From positions 22,239,000 through 22,302,999 of the forward strand of contig NW_024040040.1 in the NCBI RefSeq assembly GCF_014851395.1: 64,000 bases of DNA, read 5' to 3'. The notes under the pieces were generated by a model. The model saw nothing but the letters and a program-made list of their open reading frames with translations, ran no database searches and was not told the origin of the DNA. Source of the stretch: Micropterus salmoides (lineage: Eukaryota > Chordata > Actinopteri > Centrarchiformes > Centrarchidae). Positions within the stretch are counted from its first letter, which is position 1; each line of letters begins with the position of its first letter. Made by a program: the position numbers and the translations under genes. This document shows, in pieces, positions 46,750 through 57,540 of this stretch.

Positions 46750-47480
46750 TAACTCGAGCCCAGTTCACACTGCCTAGGTCTTTAAATGGACAGCTTTAAT
46801 ACACTCCTCGACATAAAGTCTGTCTTACGCACACAAATGCTACTCAATCCACTTCCTCGACATGAGAGCATGGACAGAAACGAAACACTTCCTCAACACA
46901 AAATCTGTCTTCACAAATCGCTACTCAACCCACTTCCTCAACATGAGAGCGCAAAACTTTTTAACTTTCAGCACGCTTTATTCTCCTTCCCTGCCGCAGT
47001 CCTATTTAGGCTCCTAGCGGTAACATGCTACAGTACATCTAACCATGCAGTCCTAACCTACCATCGAAGAGCTCCAACATTCGGTTGAAATCCTGCAATA
47101 TAAGTCAGAGCATCTGACTTATTATACCTCTGAAACACCCCAACACACAGTTGTGATCTTTCAGCATAAGTGTAGCTGTAGCCACGGAATGCCTTATCTT
47201 ATCAGTACAGACCCAACTTTTACAGACCCAACTAGTATTTAGTTGGCGGTAACCATGGATGACTATCTTATTAGCTTAATTACCCATGCAGCCCTGACCT
47301 ATTAACTGAAGAGCCCCGACACCCAGTCGAGACTATGCAATCTTCAGATCAGCGGTATCTGTAATGCTGAGATCCTTATCTCTCATCAGCTCACTCGCCT
47401 ATGCAGCCCTGGCCTAATAATTGAAGCGCCCCGACTTTCAGTCGGAACTCTGTGATCTCAAGACAGCGGTATCCACAAAG
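46750..47480. repeat. Imperfect tandem repeats, about 60 and 115 bp
   Basis: 46790-46960 holds two copies of a cttcctc(a/g)acatgagagc unit. 47040-47480 holds four diverged copies, each with atgcagccctgacctatt, a gaagagccccgacacccagtcg hairpin-like block and cagcggtatc. No protein coding. Confidence 0.65.
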
Positions 47481-47868
47481 ATGGCTGGAAAACTCTTTAC
47501 CTATATATGTTTTACTTACTTACTTATTTACACTTAAAGCAAAACAATTAAACACACATCTAATCTACCAGGCATTGCACATACTTTGTCAAGGACATTA
47601 TCTGCACCATGGTTCACACACACACACAAACACACACACACATACATTTTGCCTGCATATTGATTTGCACCGACTCTGCCACTCCAGTGCTTATTTTATT
47701 CTTAATTTAATTTTAATACACCATCAAATTCCAATTTCTATAATTTATTTAGGTTTTTGACGCTTATTTTTACTGCTTTATTGTCTGAAATTTATTCTAG
47801 GTTCAAGACTGAGGAGACTTTAAAGGCACACACCTGGGCGCAACATCCTGCAATCAGACACAGTTAGG

Positions 47869-48693
47869 ATGCAGAATCTGCTTACCTCTTTTATGTGGTA
47901 CTTATTAAACTTAGTTAAAAAACACAAAGAGATTCACAAAGAGTGGACTGCCGCTGGAGTCAGTGCTTCAAGAACCACCACGCACAGACGTATGCAAGAC
48001 ATGGGTTTCAGCTGTCGCATTCCTTGTGTCAAGCCACTCTTGAACAAGACACAGCGTCAGAAGCGTCTCGCCTGGGCTAAAGACAAAAAGGACTGGACTG
48101 CTGCTGAGTGGTCCAAAGTTATGTTCTCTGATGAAAGTCAATTTTGCATTTCCTTTGGAAATCAAGGTCCCAGAGTCTGGAGGAAGAGAGGAGAAGCACA
48201 GAATCCACGTTGCTTGAAGTCCAGTGTAAAGTTTCCACAGTCAGTGATGGTTTGGGGTGCCATGTCATCTGCTGGTGTTGGTCCACTGTGTTTTCTGAGG
48301 TCCAAGGTCAACGCAGCCGTCTACCAGGAAGTTTTAGAGCACTTCATGCTTCCTGCTGCTGACCAACTTTATGGAGATGCAGGTTTCATTTTCCAACAGG
48401 ATTTGGCACCTGCACACAGTTCCAAAGCTACCAGTACCTGGTTTAAGGACCATGGTATCCCTGTTCTTAATTGGCCAGCAAACTCACCTGACCTTAACCC
48501 TATAGAAAATCTATGGGTTATTGTGAAGAGGAAGATGAGATACGCCAGACCCAACAATGCAGAAGAGCTGAAGGCCACTATCAGAGCAACTTGGGCTCTC
48601 ATAACACCTGAGCAGTGCCACAGACTGATCGACTCCATGCCACGCTGCATTGCTGCAGTACTTCAGGCAAAAGGAGCCCCAACTAAGTATTGA
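47869..48693 (+). pseudogene. Tc1/mariner transposase, N-terminally truncated
   Basis: A 274-codon frame, about 65 residues short of a usual 340-residue Tc1 transposase. The first DNA-binding helix-turn-helix is missing and the first 15 or so residues are foreign. The remaining part has the second helix-turn-helix region (WTAAGVSASRTTTHRRMQ). The catalytic core is intact: VMFSDESQF (D1), IFQQDLAPAHS (D2) and SPDLNPIENLW (E), spaced as DD34E. It continues to a normal C-terminus (LQAKGAPTKY). The catalytic half looks undamaged, but without the N-terminus it could not bind its ends normally. Family role: cut-and-paste at TA sites. Confidence 0.88.
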
Positions 48694-48982
48694 GTGCTGT
48701 ACATGCTCAAACTTTTCATTTGGCCAACATTTCTAAAAATCTTTTTTTTGTATTGGTTTTAAGTAATTAAATTAAATTAAATTAAAGTAATAATTTTCGG
48801 AGATACTGAATTTGGCATTTTCATTAGTTGTCAGTTTTAACAATTAAATTAAATGAACACTTGAAATATATCAGTCTGTGTGTAATGAATGAATATAATA
48901 TACAAGTTTCACTTTTTGAATGGAATTACTGAAATAAATCAACTTTTTGATGATATTCTAATTATATGACCAGCACCTGTAT
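47869..48982 (+). mobile_element. Tc1-like transposon, 5' truncated
   Basis: Carries the transposase frame (47869-48693). It ends at 48982 with a long terminal repeat region running from aattttcggagatactgaat to gaccagcacctgtata. The matching left terminal repeat is absent, so the copy is 5' truncated. Its neighbour on the left is the 115-bp tandem repeat block. Confidence 0.82.
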
Positions 48983-49800
48983 AAAAATTAAAATGGAATT
49001 AAGTAATAACCCTTAATAAATAAATCCTTTTACTTTCCTGTGTTAATGAACAAAGGGTGGAGGAAGCATTACACCTGTGATATTAAACCCAATAGATGGC
49101 AACATAACCTCAGTTGAATAAACAATTACCTCAACCTCTTTTCCCAGTAATTAAACAAAACAGTGCTTCACGGAAGGTTGCACAATCAAACTTAACACAA
49201 TCAGTAAACAGTGTCAGTTCCACCTAATTAAGGTTGATGCCGTTAATAAAAGGTCCGCGAATTTTGGCTCCTTTAAACAGTCAACAGTACCCATTCCACA
49301 AACTAAGATTGATAGCCAGCTCCTCACCATGTGTAGGATGTTAGTCAGAAGTCTTACTTTAGCGTTGAGTTTCTCCTCAAGCCTTGTATCAATGTGGATG
49401 AAATCTAGTGGTAGGGGATACTCATGGGAGGGAGGTGGGAGTGGAGAGGAAGAATAACATCCAAGCTGGTCGCACAGAACTTCAGACAATACTGCCCTTA
49501 CTGCTGCCCTGTACAGTCACATCGTTGGCCAATCCTTGCGACTCGATCCACAGGAAATCACATGGCTCCGCCCTGCCGCTGCAAACCCATTCGTAGAACT
49601 CGTTCCAACAAAACATTAACTTCCCAGTCGAACTTCTGCTGGACTCCTCTGTCAGCCGCCACGTTCCTCTCTTCCTCGTCTCTGCCGTTTGACCCACCTC
49701 CTCCCAAACTCCTCCCCGCTACCGACAGCCACTGATTGGCGGAAAACCCTTTGCACCCCTGTCAGTCTCATGTGGCTCGACTCTTTTGATTCATCCCAGC
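48983..49800. other. Intergenic, no gene recognised
   Basis: No recognised domain on either strand. It leads into the second LTR-like block. Confidence 0.3.
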
Positions 49801-50910
49801 AACGTTGACGTGGGACGTGAAACATTCATATTCACGAGTTCTCGCAAAACTTTAGTGAATTTATCTTATTTTGTTTTGTTTTGGTTTAAAGTTATTACGT
49901 CGTTACGTATCTTTGACTAAGGAACAACAAACAAGTTTCCTCTGTTCTGTCCTCTTCCTCCGTTTCAAAGGAAACTTGTCTCTTGGTTTGAATTAACTTC
50001 CACTACTTCAAACGACCAAAAGAGTTTGGAGGTTAGTCAAATGAATCGGTTACGCCGCCAGGAACAGAGAGGACATCCACTTTAGAACAACGACAAAGAG
50101 TTTCTCGCAGCCACCAGCCAAAACCTGAAGGACCACAGTTCAACTCACTGGCAATTCCCTGGTCTTGCCAACGACGAGCGGCGTGCCAAGCCCCACTGAA
50201 AGGCCGTGAACGCCACCGATAGGACCGCCAGCTGTGGGCCTTCAAAGTGACGGATGGCTGAGGAAACAACAAAGGCAGTAACACAAACAAACTCGAAAGC
50301 CTGTGATCAGCGTTGATGTCCTGTATTCTATAGTTTAATTACAAACTTAGTGATCTCTGTAGGAATCAAAAACCTGTGTCCATTAGCTTCCTTTATTTCT
50401 TTAGAATCATATTCTAAGGGGCGGCTGTGGCTCAGGAGGTAGAGCGGATTGGCCGTTAATCGGACGGTCGGCGGCTCAATCCCCAGCTCCTCCTGGTTGC
50501 GTGTCAAAGTGTCCTTGGGCAAGATACTGAACCCTGAATTGCCCCTGGTGGCTGTTCCGCCAGTGTATGAGTGAGTGTGAATGTTACTTTCCGTTTGAGC
50601 ACTTAGGCTCAGTGTATGAATGTGTATGACTGGTGGATGTAGTGTAAAAGCGCTTTGAGTGGTCGAAAAGACTAGAAAGGCGCTATACAAGTACGGAGCA
50701 TTTACATATTCTTTTCACAGTAGCCCAACAGAATCCACATTGAACCCTGGTAATTGTGTCCAACTTCTGTTTATTACATTCCTGTTGTTGCTTTACAATC
50801 ACTGTTTGTTTGTCTAATATATATCCTTATTTACTTCTCACTTCACCTTAGTTAGTAGATTAAATATTTTCACTTTGACCACAGGAACGTGTGTGTGCGC
50901 TTTTTATAAT
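49800..50910 (+). repeat. LTR-like sequence, copy 2, carrying a SINE
   Basis: Shares with 45300-46165 the ttttgttttgtttt...aaagttat region and the end ttagttagtagattaaatat, ccacaggaacgtgtgtgtgc. It is interrupted by a SINE at 50419-50706. Relationship by layout and end sequence only. Confidence 0.3.
50419..50706 (+). repeat. tRNA-derived SINE
   Basis: ggggcggctgtggctcagga ggtagagcgg opens a tRNA-like head; the A box is tggctcaggagg and a B box-like gcggctcaatcccc follows. The body has gtgtccttgggcaagatact. The tail agaaaggcgctatacaagta is shared with LINE 3' ends, which suggests use of a LINE partner for mobilisation. Confidence 0.85.
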
Positions 50911-50962
50911 CAAGGTCAATGCCCAGAGGATTTCCTCCTCAGATTTGAGACTGACTGATTAC

Positions 50963-51162
50963 ATTTACATTTATTCATTCATTTAGCTGACGCTTTTATC
51001 CAAAGCGACTTACAATTGCTATACATGTCAGAGGTCGCACACCTCTGGAGCAACGAGGGGTTAAGTATCTTGCTCAGGGACACAATGGTGGGTGAGTCAC
51101 AGTGGGGGATTGAACCCTGGTCTCTCTCAGGAATCTTATCCATGCGCCATCACCACCCCTGA
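50963..51162 (-). repeat. tRNA-derived SINE with conserved fish core, reverse orientation
   Basis: On the - strand the head (ggtggtgatggcgcatgg, B box agggttcaatcccc) leads through gagcaagatacttaacccct to the tail ttgtaagtcgctttggataa aagcgtcagctaaatg. This last block is a very common fish SINE 3' end. A different family from the copies at 44702 and 50419. Confidence 0.8.
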
Positions 51163-51479
51163 TCTAACCTAACTGATCACTAGTGACTAATTGTTGTAAT
51201 TATTAAGCTATACCCAAGGATTCCTAGCACCTTTAGGAAGACAGCAACGTTAGTTGGTGCCCCAAATTTTTACTGAGCGCATATGAAATTAATATGTGGG
51301 ATGTCTCCCCTCTCTAATACCCAATTAAAATATTCCTTAGTTTTTAGGTTCAAGATTGCTGTTTATTAGCGAATCTTTCTGAACTTTATTATCAACCTTT
51401 CTTTTGAGAATATAACTTTTTATAGTATGTTTCAAAACATTTATGGATTCTTATACATTACTGAATTACTATCATAGTC

Positions 51480-51900
51480 CCTTACTGGGTGTGAATGCTG
51501 CAAGCATTCGCATCCTATGTTATTGGGTGTGAATGCGGCAAGCATTCACATCCTATGTTATTGCTAACCTTTATTGGTGTGAATGCTGTAAAGCATTCAC
51601 AACATATGTTCTTCTATCGGTTTCGGAATTCATTATTATTGGTGTGAATGCTTTACAGCATTCACACCAATAATAATGAATCGGAATTCATTACTATTAG
51701 TGTGACTAGTGTTATTCAAAGCTTTAGTATTATCATTATTATTATTATTATTGGTATGAACGCTGTGAACTTGCTGTATCTCCCACAATTTTCACTATAC
51801 ATACGTAATTTTTTCACAAGTTGTTCTGCCGCTCATGTGCAACTTTGAAAGCAATCGGACTTACAGAGCTCGCACAGTCAGCTTGGAAGTGGGAGCATTG
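51480..51900. repeat. Dispersed repeat with palindromic gtgtgaatgc units
   Basis: Four or more units of gtgtgaatgctgcaagcatt cgcatcctatgtta, each itself a hairpin, lead into a unique-looking tail (tgctgtatctcccacaattt, tttgaaagcaatcgg). A perfect 25-bp-arm palindrome sits at 51628-51681. The cagcattcac(a/g)ccgc block recurs at 58209 and 60565. Confidence 0.65.
51628..51681. repeat. Perfect inverted repeat, 25-bp arms, 4-bp loop
   Basis: Arms 51628-51652 and 51657-51681 are exact reverse complements around ttac, built from attcattattattggtgtga atgct. Confidence 0.92.
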
Positions 51901-52148
51901 CCGACAGTAGACAAATCTCGGACATCATCTTCATGAGGATCTTATCTCTCTAACAATATGATTACTTTGGCACTGAGAGTTACGGTCTGTTCAGTAGGAG
52001 CAGGAGAAGCAGAGCTGTGCTCCTGGTTAAAACTCAATGAGATCAGCTGTCTAAGCCTGTCTAAGTCAGACAGCTTTTAGCATCACCATGGAAACCTGGG
52101 AATGCAGGCTCAGCACACAGCTGATTGAGATGATGTAATGCAGACAAC

Positions 52149-52247
52149 TCAGTAAACATGGCCCTTCACTACATCCTCCAGCACCTGGACTCTCCTGGAG
52201 ACTACACCAGGATCCTGTTTGTGGACTCTGCCTTCAACAACATTATT
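52149..52247 (+). pseudogene. LINE reverse transcriptase fragment, left half
   Basis: The + strand reads MALHYILQHLDSPGDYTRIL then FVDSAFNNI, the RT motif around the first catalytic Asp of a fish non-LTR element. It stops at the provirus boundary (52252) and continues at 57105. Confidence 0.7.
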
Positions 52248-52251
52248 CCAG

Positions 52252-52690
52252 TGTGGTGTCCGAACAATAATGCTGCGATGATGTGTTGAGAAGAAATCCG
52301 CTTGACACTGTTCTTGATCATAAAAGTTTATTAAATCAAGGAGTTCAGCATCAATTACAAGCTCTGCAGCAGCTTGGAGAGTGACCCAGCCCGGTGGCCA
52401 CTCTGTCTCTCTGTACATCAAACATAGCTTATATAGGAAATGTGAAGGTATCTGTTAGGTACCATAGAAGGGTTTGAGTCTGCAAAATAAAGCTCCAACC
52501 CATAGAAGGCTACAGTACTATTCTGAGGTAACAAAACAAGGGTTCAGAGGTCAAATTCTATAGAAGGGTTCAGTCCCTACATAACAACCAATCACTGATC
52601 TCCCCTTAGGAGGTCACTGACCCTCTGTCCTGCTGCTACAGTGCTATTTTAAACTGTTATGAGTCAAATGCACATATATTGTACACTACA
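52252..52690 (-). repeat. 3' long terminal repeat of the provirus
   Basis: On the - strand it begins tgtagtgtacaatatatgtg and ends ggacaccaca. A TATATAA box lies at 52435-52428, and an AATAAA at 52332-52327, about 100 bases later, sets the R/U5 region. A purine tract cgcaggggggaa at about 52704-52693 directly precedes it, as expected for plus-strand priming. Confidence 0.8.
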
Positions 52691-53433
52691 TATTCCCCCC
52701 TGCGAGACTTAATTGAGTCTCGAAAAACAAAAAGATAACAATTTCTCCAACACATGATTCTTGCAATTATTTTTAACAATATATCAACTGTATGGAGTAT
52801 GAGAACGAAAAACAGACAGGAAAATTTTCTCACGGCCCCTCTGCCTTAGGCGGCCATGCATGGTACTCCAGTTTAATTAATAAAAGACATCTTTATCAGT
52901 CTATGCAGAGATATGGTTTAGCCAATACATGTGAAAACCTCAGGAAATGAAATAAAATCAAAACAATGTCCGAATTCAGGCTAGTCATTGGACCCTCCAA
53001 CTGACCTTTCCCTGCCTAGACCCTATATCCCTAAGCATCAAGAAAAAAAAGAAAAACCTGAGGTCCCCATATATTAACCCCATAACCGAAAGTATAAGTC
53101 TTTACACAGTTAACACAAAAAGAATATGATCGTTAATTAAGTATTATTCATTCAAATATGTATTCATATCTATACCAAAGCAGATACAGGAAGGTATTCC
53201 TCAGCAGTGTCGACTTCCAGTGTAGTGTCGATGCAATCCAGACGTCTCCACACCGTCCCTGTCCAGAGTCCATTCATATTGTCCTTGTTTGAGTATCTGA
53301 ATCCCCATCTGTACATCCCCATATACTCTGGAAGAAAAGAAAACACGCAATATATGGAAATACAAAGTAACATTAAAATGGATATCTTTCCATCATTACT
53401 TCATCTGATTCCACTTCATCACCTCCATCTAAG

Positions 53434-56076
53434 TCAGCCATAGTTAACAAAGGCATCTGAGTGTTCTCCCCAGGCATCACCACTCCAATCCATCTCAATA
53501 TCATAGCTTTCGCAAAAAGGCAATAGCACCGTACAAAAGCAAAACATCAAACACAGCGCTACAAAGGCTGCTACCAAATTCTGAACCACCACTGTTCCCA
53601 CTGGTCCTAACTGATTTTGTAACCGAGTATTTGCTGACCATCCAGCTCCCTCAGATTGACCAAACGCATCCCTTATACTCTTCAATGCATCTGTAACACT
53701 AGTGATATTATCAGAACTATCGGGGATCAAAGTATAACAACCGTCCCCCGTCAAGTTCATAGCCACACACAAACCACCTTGTTTGGCTAAAATTGAGTCG
53801 AGAGCCATGTCATGTTTCAACAATGTCAGTCTGTGACTTCTTTGAGTATTTGACAGCAGATTAAACCCTCGTATAGTTTCATTTGCAAAACCGTGCAAAG
53901 TATAAGTAATATTATCAATGTGATCTGCCAAAAATGTTACACCATACCATGGAAAAAGTCCAAGTCCCCACTTCTCGCCTAGACTTATCCTCCAATGGTA
54001 GGATTCAAGATTATGAAATTGTGCCATACTCCTTTCCACCCTATTTCCAGAACCAGGATCAGAATGAGCTATAGCAGGTGTTTCCCCTTTTTGGATTGTA
54101 AACACCTCATATGGAAGTTTTAGCATTGCCATCTAACATCCTATCCATCCATACGGTAAGAATATATAGGCCTTATCACCACAAATCCACCAAAAATTCC
54201 CTATTGTCACATTGCCAGGCAAAAGCTGATCTCTTACCATCAAAGTCCTTCCCTTCTTACTAGATGGGACAGCAAAAGTTACTTCATATGTGTTTTCACT
54301 AACCTTACGGTCATGCTTATCCAAAGACATCATATAATCATCACACTCTGATATTCCCATAAGCATCCCTGGCCCATCATACGTCTTATTTGAACAAAAA
54401 CAGCTACTAGCCCTCATGGGTCTTACCTCCATTGCTCCAGGACTTGCTGTTAACTTATTTTCCTTCTGATCTAACAAATTCACATAGGGTAATTCATTTA
54501 TCCAAGAACAATTAAGTCTAGGTCTAAACAACTGCAACGACCAAGACATCACTATATCTGTTGACGATTGTTGCTGATCCAACAGCCATGATAAAGCATA
54601 AGACTGACACATAACGGATAGAGGTTGGGCCACTGTCTCTAAAATTGAATCCCATGTACCTGGTGCTGGGACTTTCAACAGACATGGACCATCCAGTTTC
54701 TTAAGTGATCTTACAGAATGAGTTAACTGCTGGAACCATAAATTCCTACCTGCCCAGCCATCTGTAATTTTCAAAAAAGAAGAATCAAACCCATATGCCT
54801 TCTATGTAGCTTCCCTCTTCCGTAACGAGCGATATTGATCAGTCATATCTTCTGGTATTTTATCAAAAGAAAAGAACTCATTTTGTACATGTGGGATAAT
54901 ATTCTGAACGGTTTCAGATGACTCTTCATCATTCTCTCTACCATTTGCTACCCAGTCTCCATCTGTATCGTAGACTTCTGAGTTATGTCTACCAAATCCT
55001 TTACTTCCCGAAAAGTTGTAGTCGGTGTCTGTGTCATATTTACAATGGTTGTTATCGCCGTTGTAACATTCATTTCTCCCAAGGTTTCTGCTAAAACAAT
55101 TGCATTAGTTGATGTATTAACTCTTTTAGTTATTTCCAAGGGCCAAAGGACAAATGTCCTATGTGTATTATTCACTCTTGGAGTGACTACTGTAGTATAT
55201 TGTTCCTGAACTCCTTTGGTGACTGTTGACACAACAGGCTCTAAATCTTTCATCATAAGCGTCACCTTAGGGGTCACATAACCTCGTATCCAATGATCTT
55301 GAAATGGAACAAGTTTAAACTTTGGCTCTAAATAAGTACAACTATATTCCCCTAGGTCTTCCCAGGTTGCATTACGCTAAACAAGTGAACAATCGTCCAC
55401 AATTTTAGACCGCCTCATATCATTAAACAAAGAACACTTTCTTTGACTAGGAGGTACAGTCAAATCATCTTTACCGCAAAAATTTATCCACTTGGGAGGC
55501 ATATTACCACATGTATTCCATCTCTCACATTTACAAGGAAGATATGCCGAACCTCCAAACTTAACCTTAACCACAGTAGACAATGACATTGGCGTTGGCA
55601 AAATCATCTGAGGCGCCACTGTAGTCAAATGTCTTACATTTATACTTTTAGAGACTGTTGACGATACAAGAGTAGAACTGCTTCTTACTGCTCGTGCATT
55701 AGGCTGATGTGTTGATGTTACTGTTGTTGATTTTCCTATTTTTTCTACCTCTTGGATCTCTTTACTGTTATTCCCATCTATCACCACCAGGGTCACTACA
55801 TGACCTCCAAGTCCCTGTGGCTTATAAACCGTACATTTATAATCACCTTGATCCTCAATGCGATAAGTGATACCACTTTGTGTGACAAAGTCTCTAACAT
55901 AAATTCTGTTACCTGTGTGGTGACTGACAACACAACAGAAAAAACATAATCATCAACACAACATCAATAAATAGTATTTCCTTAACAGAGGAATAATTTA
56001 CTGGTAGCTGAGAAATGCTCAAATTAACAGCAAAATACAGAAATATACAAACCAAACTGATTTTTAACAGCTGCAT
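53434..56076 (-). pseudogene. Retroviral envelope with Ig-like N-terminal region, interrupted
   Basis: Read 5' to 3' on the - strand. A signal peptide starts at 56076 (MQLLKISLVCIFLYFAVNLS). After a frame change near 55926 come two Ig-type signatures, DQGDYKC (about 55840) and LGEYSC (about 55345), the second with an upstream PCKC. A Thr/Val-rich stretch follows, then a surface region with FWWICGD (54200). The transmembrane part has a heptad-rich segment, KQGGLC, and a membrane span with a short acidic tail ending at TGA 53434. The region is not translatable as one piece: TAG at 55379-55377, a frame change near 54950 with TAG there, TAG at 54804-54802 and TAG at 54135-54133. The cysteine motif after GGLC is CX9C, not the classical CX6CC. 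Family role: virion attachment and fusion. This copy looks inactive. Confidence 0.68.
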
Positions 56077-57104
56077 CTTTCCCAGAATGGCCAGAAAGTC
56101 ACCACCTAGTAGGCTTACGCTTTGCTCACCAGCTACTGCAAACCTAGTCACACACTCTGATCTCTTTCTCCAACAAGAGTTATGCGCGTCACTATGGTTC
56201 TATGAAGTCTGGATGACTTCAGGAGACATGTAATATCTGGATTTCAACCATCTGTGGTGATCAGGAAGAATGAAACAGAACTCTACACTGCTGAGAGTTG
56301 AGGGTTTTTTTTTATCTTGCTAAAAGGGCATCACTTACCAAGTATCAACTTATCCAGATTCAGACCAAAGCAGACCCCAGATTTAAAGATGACATATTTG
56401 AATTCCAGTTGCGTGCATTTGGTTGATAAAAGCCATCGTTGTTGCACTTCTCTTGGGTCTACTGTGTATATCTACAGCACAATGCGCTCACAAAATGCCT
56501 TCAAAGTCATTGCCTGACTTTACTAGCATCCGCCCATAGTTCCTAAGAATTCTCTGTTTGGTAGTACACTCCTTGATTTTACTGTACATCCAAACATTTT
56601 CTCACAGCTCACTGCTGTTGTTTTGCCACAGCAGGGCTAGAATGATCACTAGATGAATCTGAGTAATTCAAGTAATATGAATCCTTTTTAATTGAGTAAA
56701 TTAAAAATGTAAACCTTGGTGCTTAATTTCATCCTGAAGCTTTCAGAATCAACTTCTGCTAATAACTGTCTCACTGTCAGCCTTGCACCCAGTTACAGAG
56801 TGCCGAATTTGACGAAAAATGGGGAAAGACCAAAACAAAAACCTGTGATTTGGGATTTTTCTATGAAAGCAGTAACGCTGCTGGACTAGCTGCGCGTCAA
56901 ACTTTAACAGTACCTAAAGCTTTACATTACAGTTGGTACTACAGTTGGTATTAACAGTGGTGTGGTAATAAACTTGAACCACAGTTTTAGTAGTACTTGC
57001 TTCTTACTAACAATCAGTATTGCAGCCCTGGCTTGAAACACCTTTGAGCTTCTAAACATGTGAGCTAGGACATGTACATGTACATATATTGTACACTACA
57101 CCAG

Positions 57105-57540
57105 CTCTGCTGCAGGACAAGTTCTCCCAGCTGATCATGCCTGCTGCTGTATCACAGACTTACTGTCTAGCAGCAAGTGGCACGTGAACCTGGGAAAACA
57201 TGTTTCTGACTCCAGGACTGTCACCACTGGTTTCCCTCAAGGCCTTGTTCTTTCCCCTCTGCTCTCCGCCCTGAACACCAACAGCTGCACCTCCACTCAC
57301 CAAACCACCAAGCTCCTAAAGTGTGCAGAGGACACCACTTTCACTGGGCTCATCTCTTGTGGGGATAAGTCTGCCCACAGGTGGGAGATTGACCATCTGG
57401 GGTCCTGGAGCAGCCAGATCAATCTGGACCTCAATGCTCTGAAGACAGTGGAGATGGGCGGGTATTCCAGGAAGAGGCCAGCCGCACCCATCCCCATCAA
57501 CCTGTGTAACTCCACAAGTATGGAGTTGCACACCATTTAG
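57105..57540 (+). pseudogene. LINE reverse transcriptase fragment, right half
   Basis: Continues the fragment cut by the provirus. Frames switch several times. The longest, 57184-57540, shows FPQGLVLSPLLSAL in place of GxPQGCVLSPLLF, then KLLKCAEDTTFTGLI, where the catalytic ADD appears changed to AED. A dead, old LINE remnant of a different clade from L2-A and L2-B. Confidence 0.72.

Larger units (their letters stand above)
52252..57100 (-). mobile_element. Env-only endogenous retrovirus
   Basis: The element is bounded by tgtggtgtcc on the left and gtacactaca on the right, i.e. TG...CA ends. Flanking it is a 4-bp direct duplication ccag at 52248-52251 and 57101-57104. From the - strand 5' side come a roughly 20-bp LTR stub (57100-57080), about 1 kb of unassigned sequence, a broken env region (56076-53434), a purine tract (52700-52693) and a 439-bp 3' LTR. 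No gag, protease or pol similarity was seen. An internal deletion from a full provirus is the simplest explanation. Confidence 0.75.

Noticed and set aside
56233..57080. Possible 5' LTR and leader of the provirus
   Set aside because: Only about 20 bp at the right edge match the 3' LTR; the rest shares no TATA, poly(A) or sequence similarity with it.
57300..57540. Protein-like frames on the - strand opposite the LINE fragment
   Set aside because: The + strand carries the RT motifs; the - strand frames have no domain.
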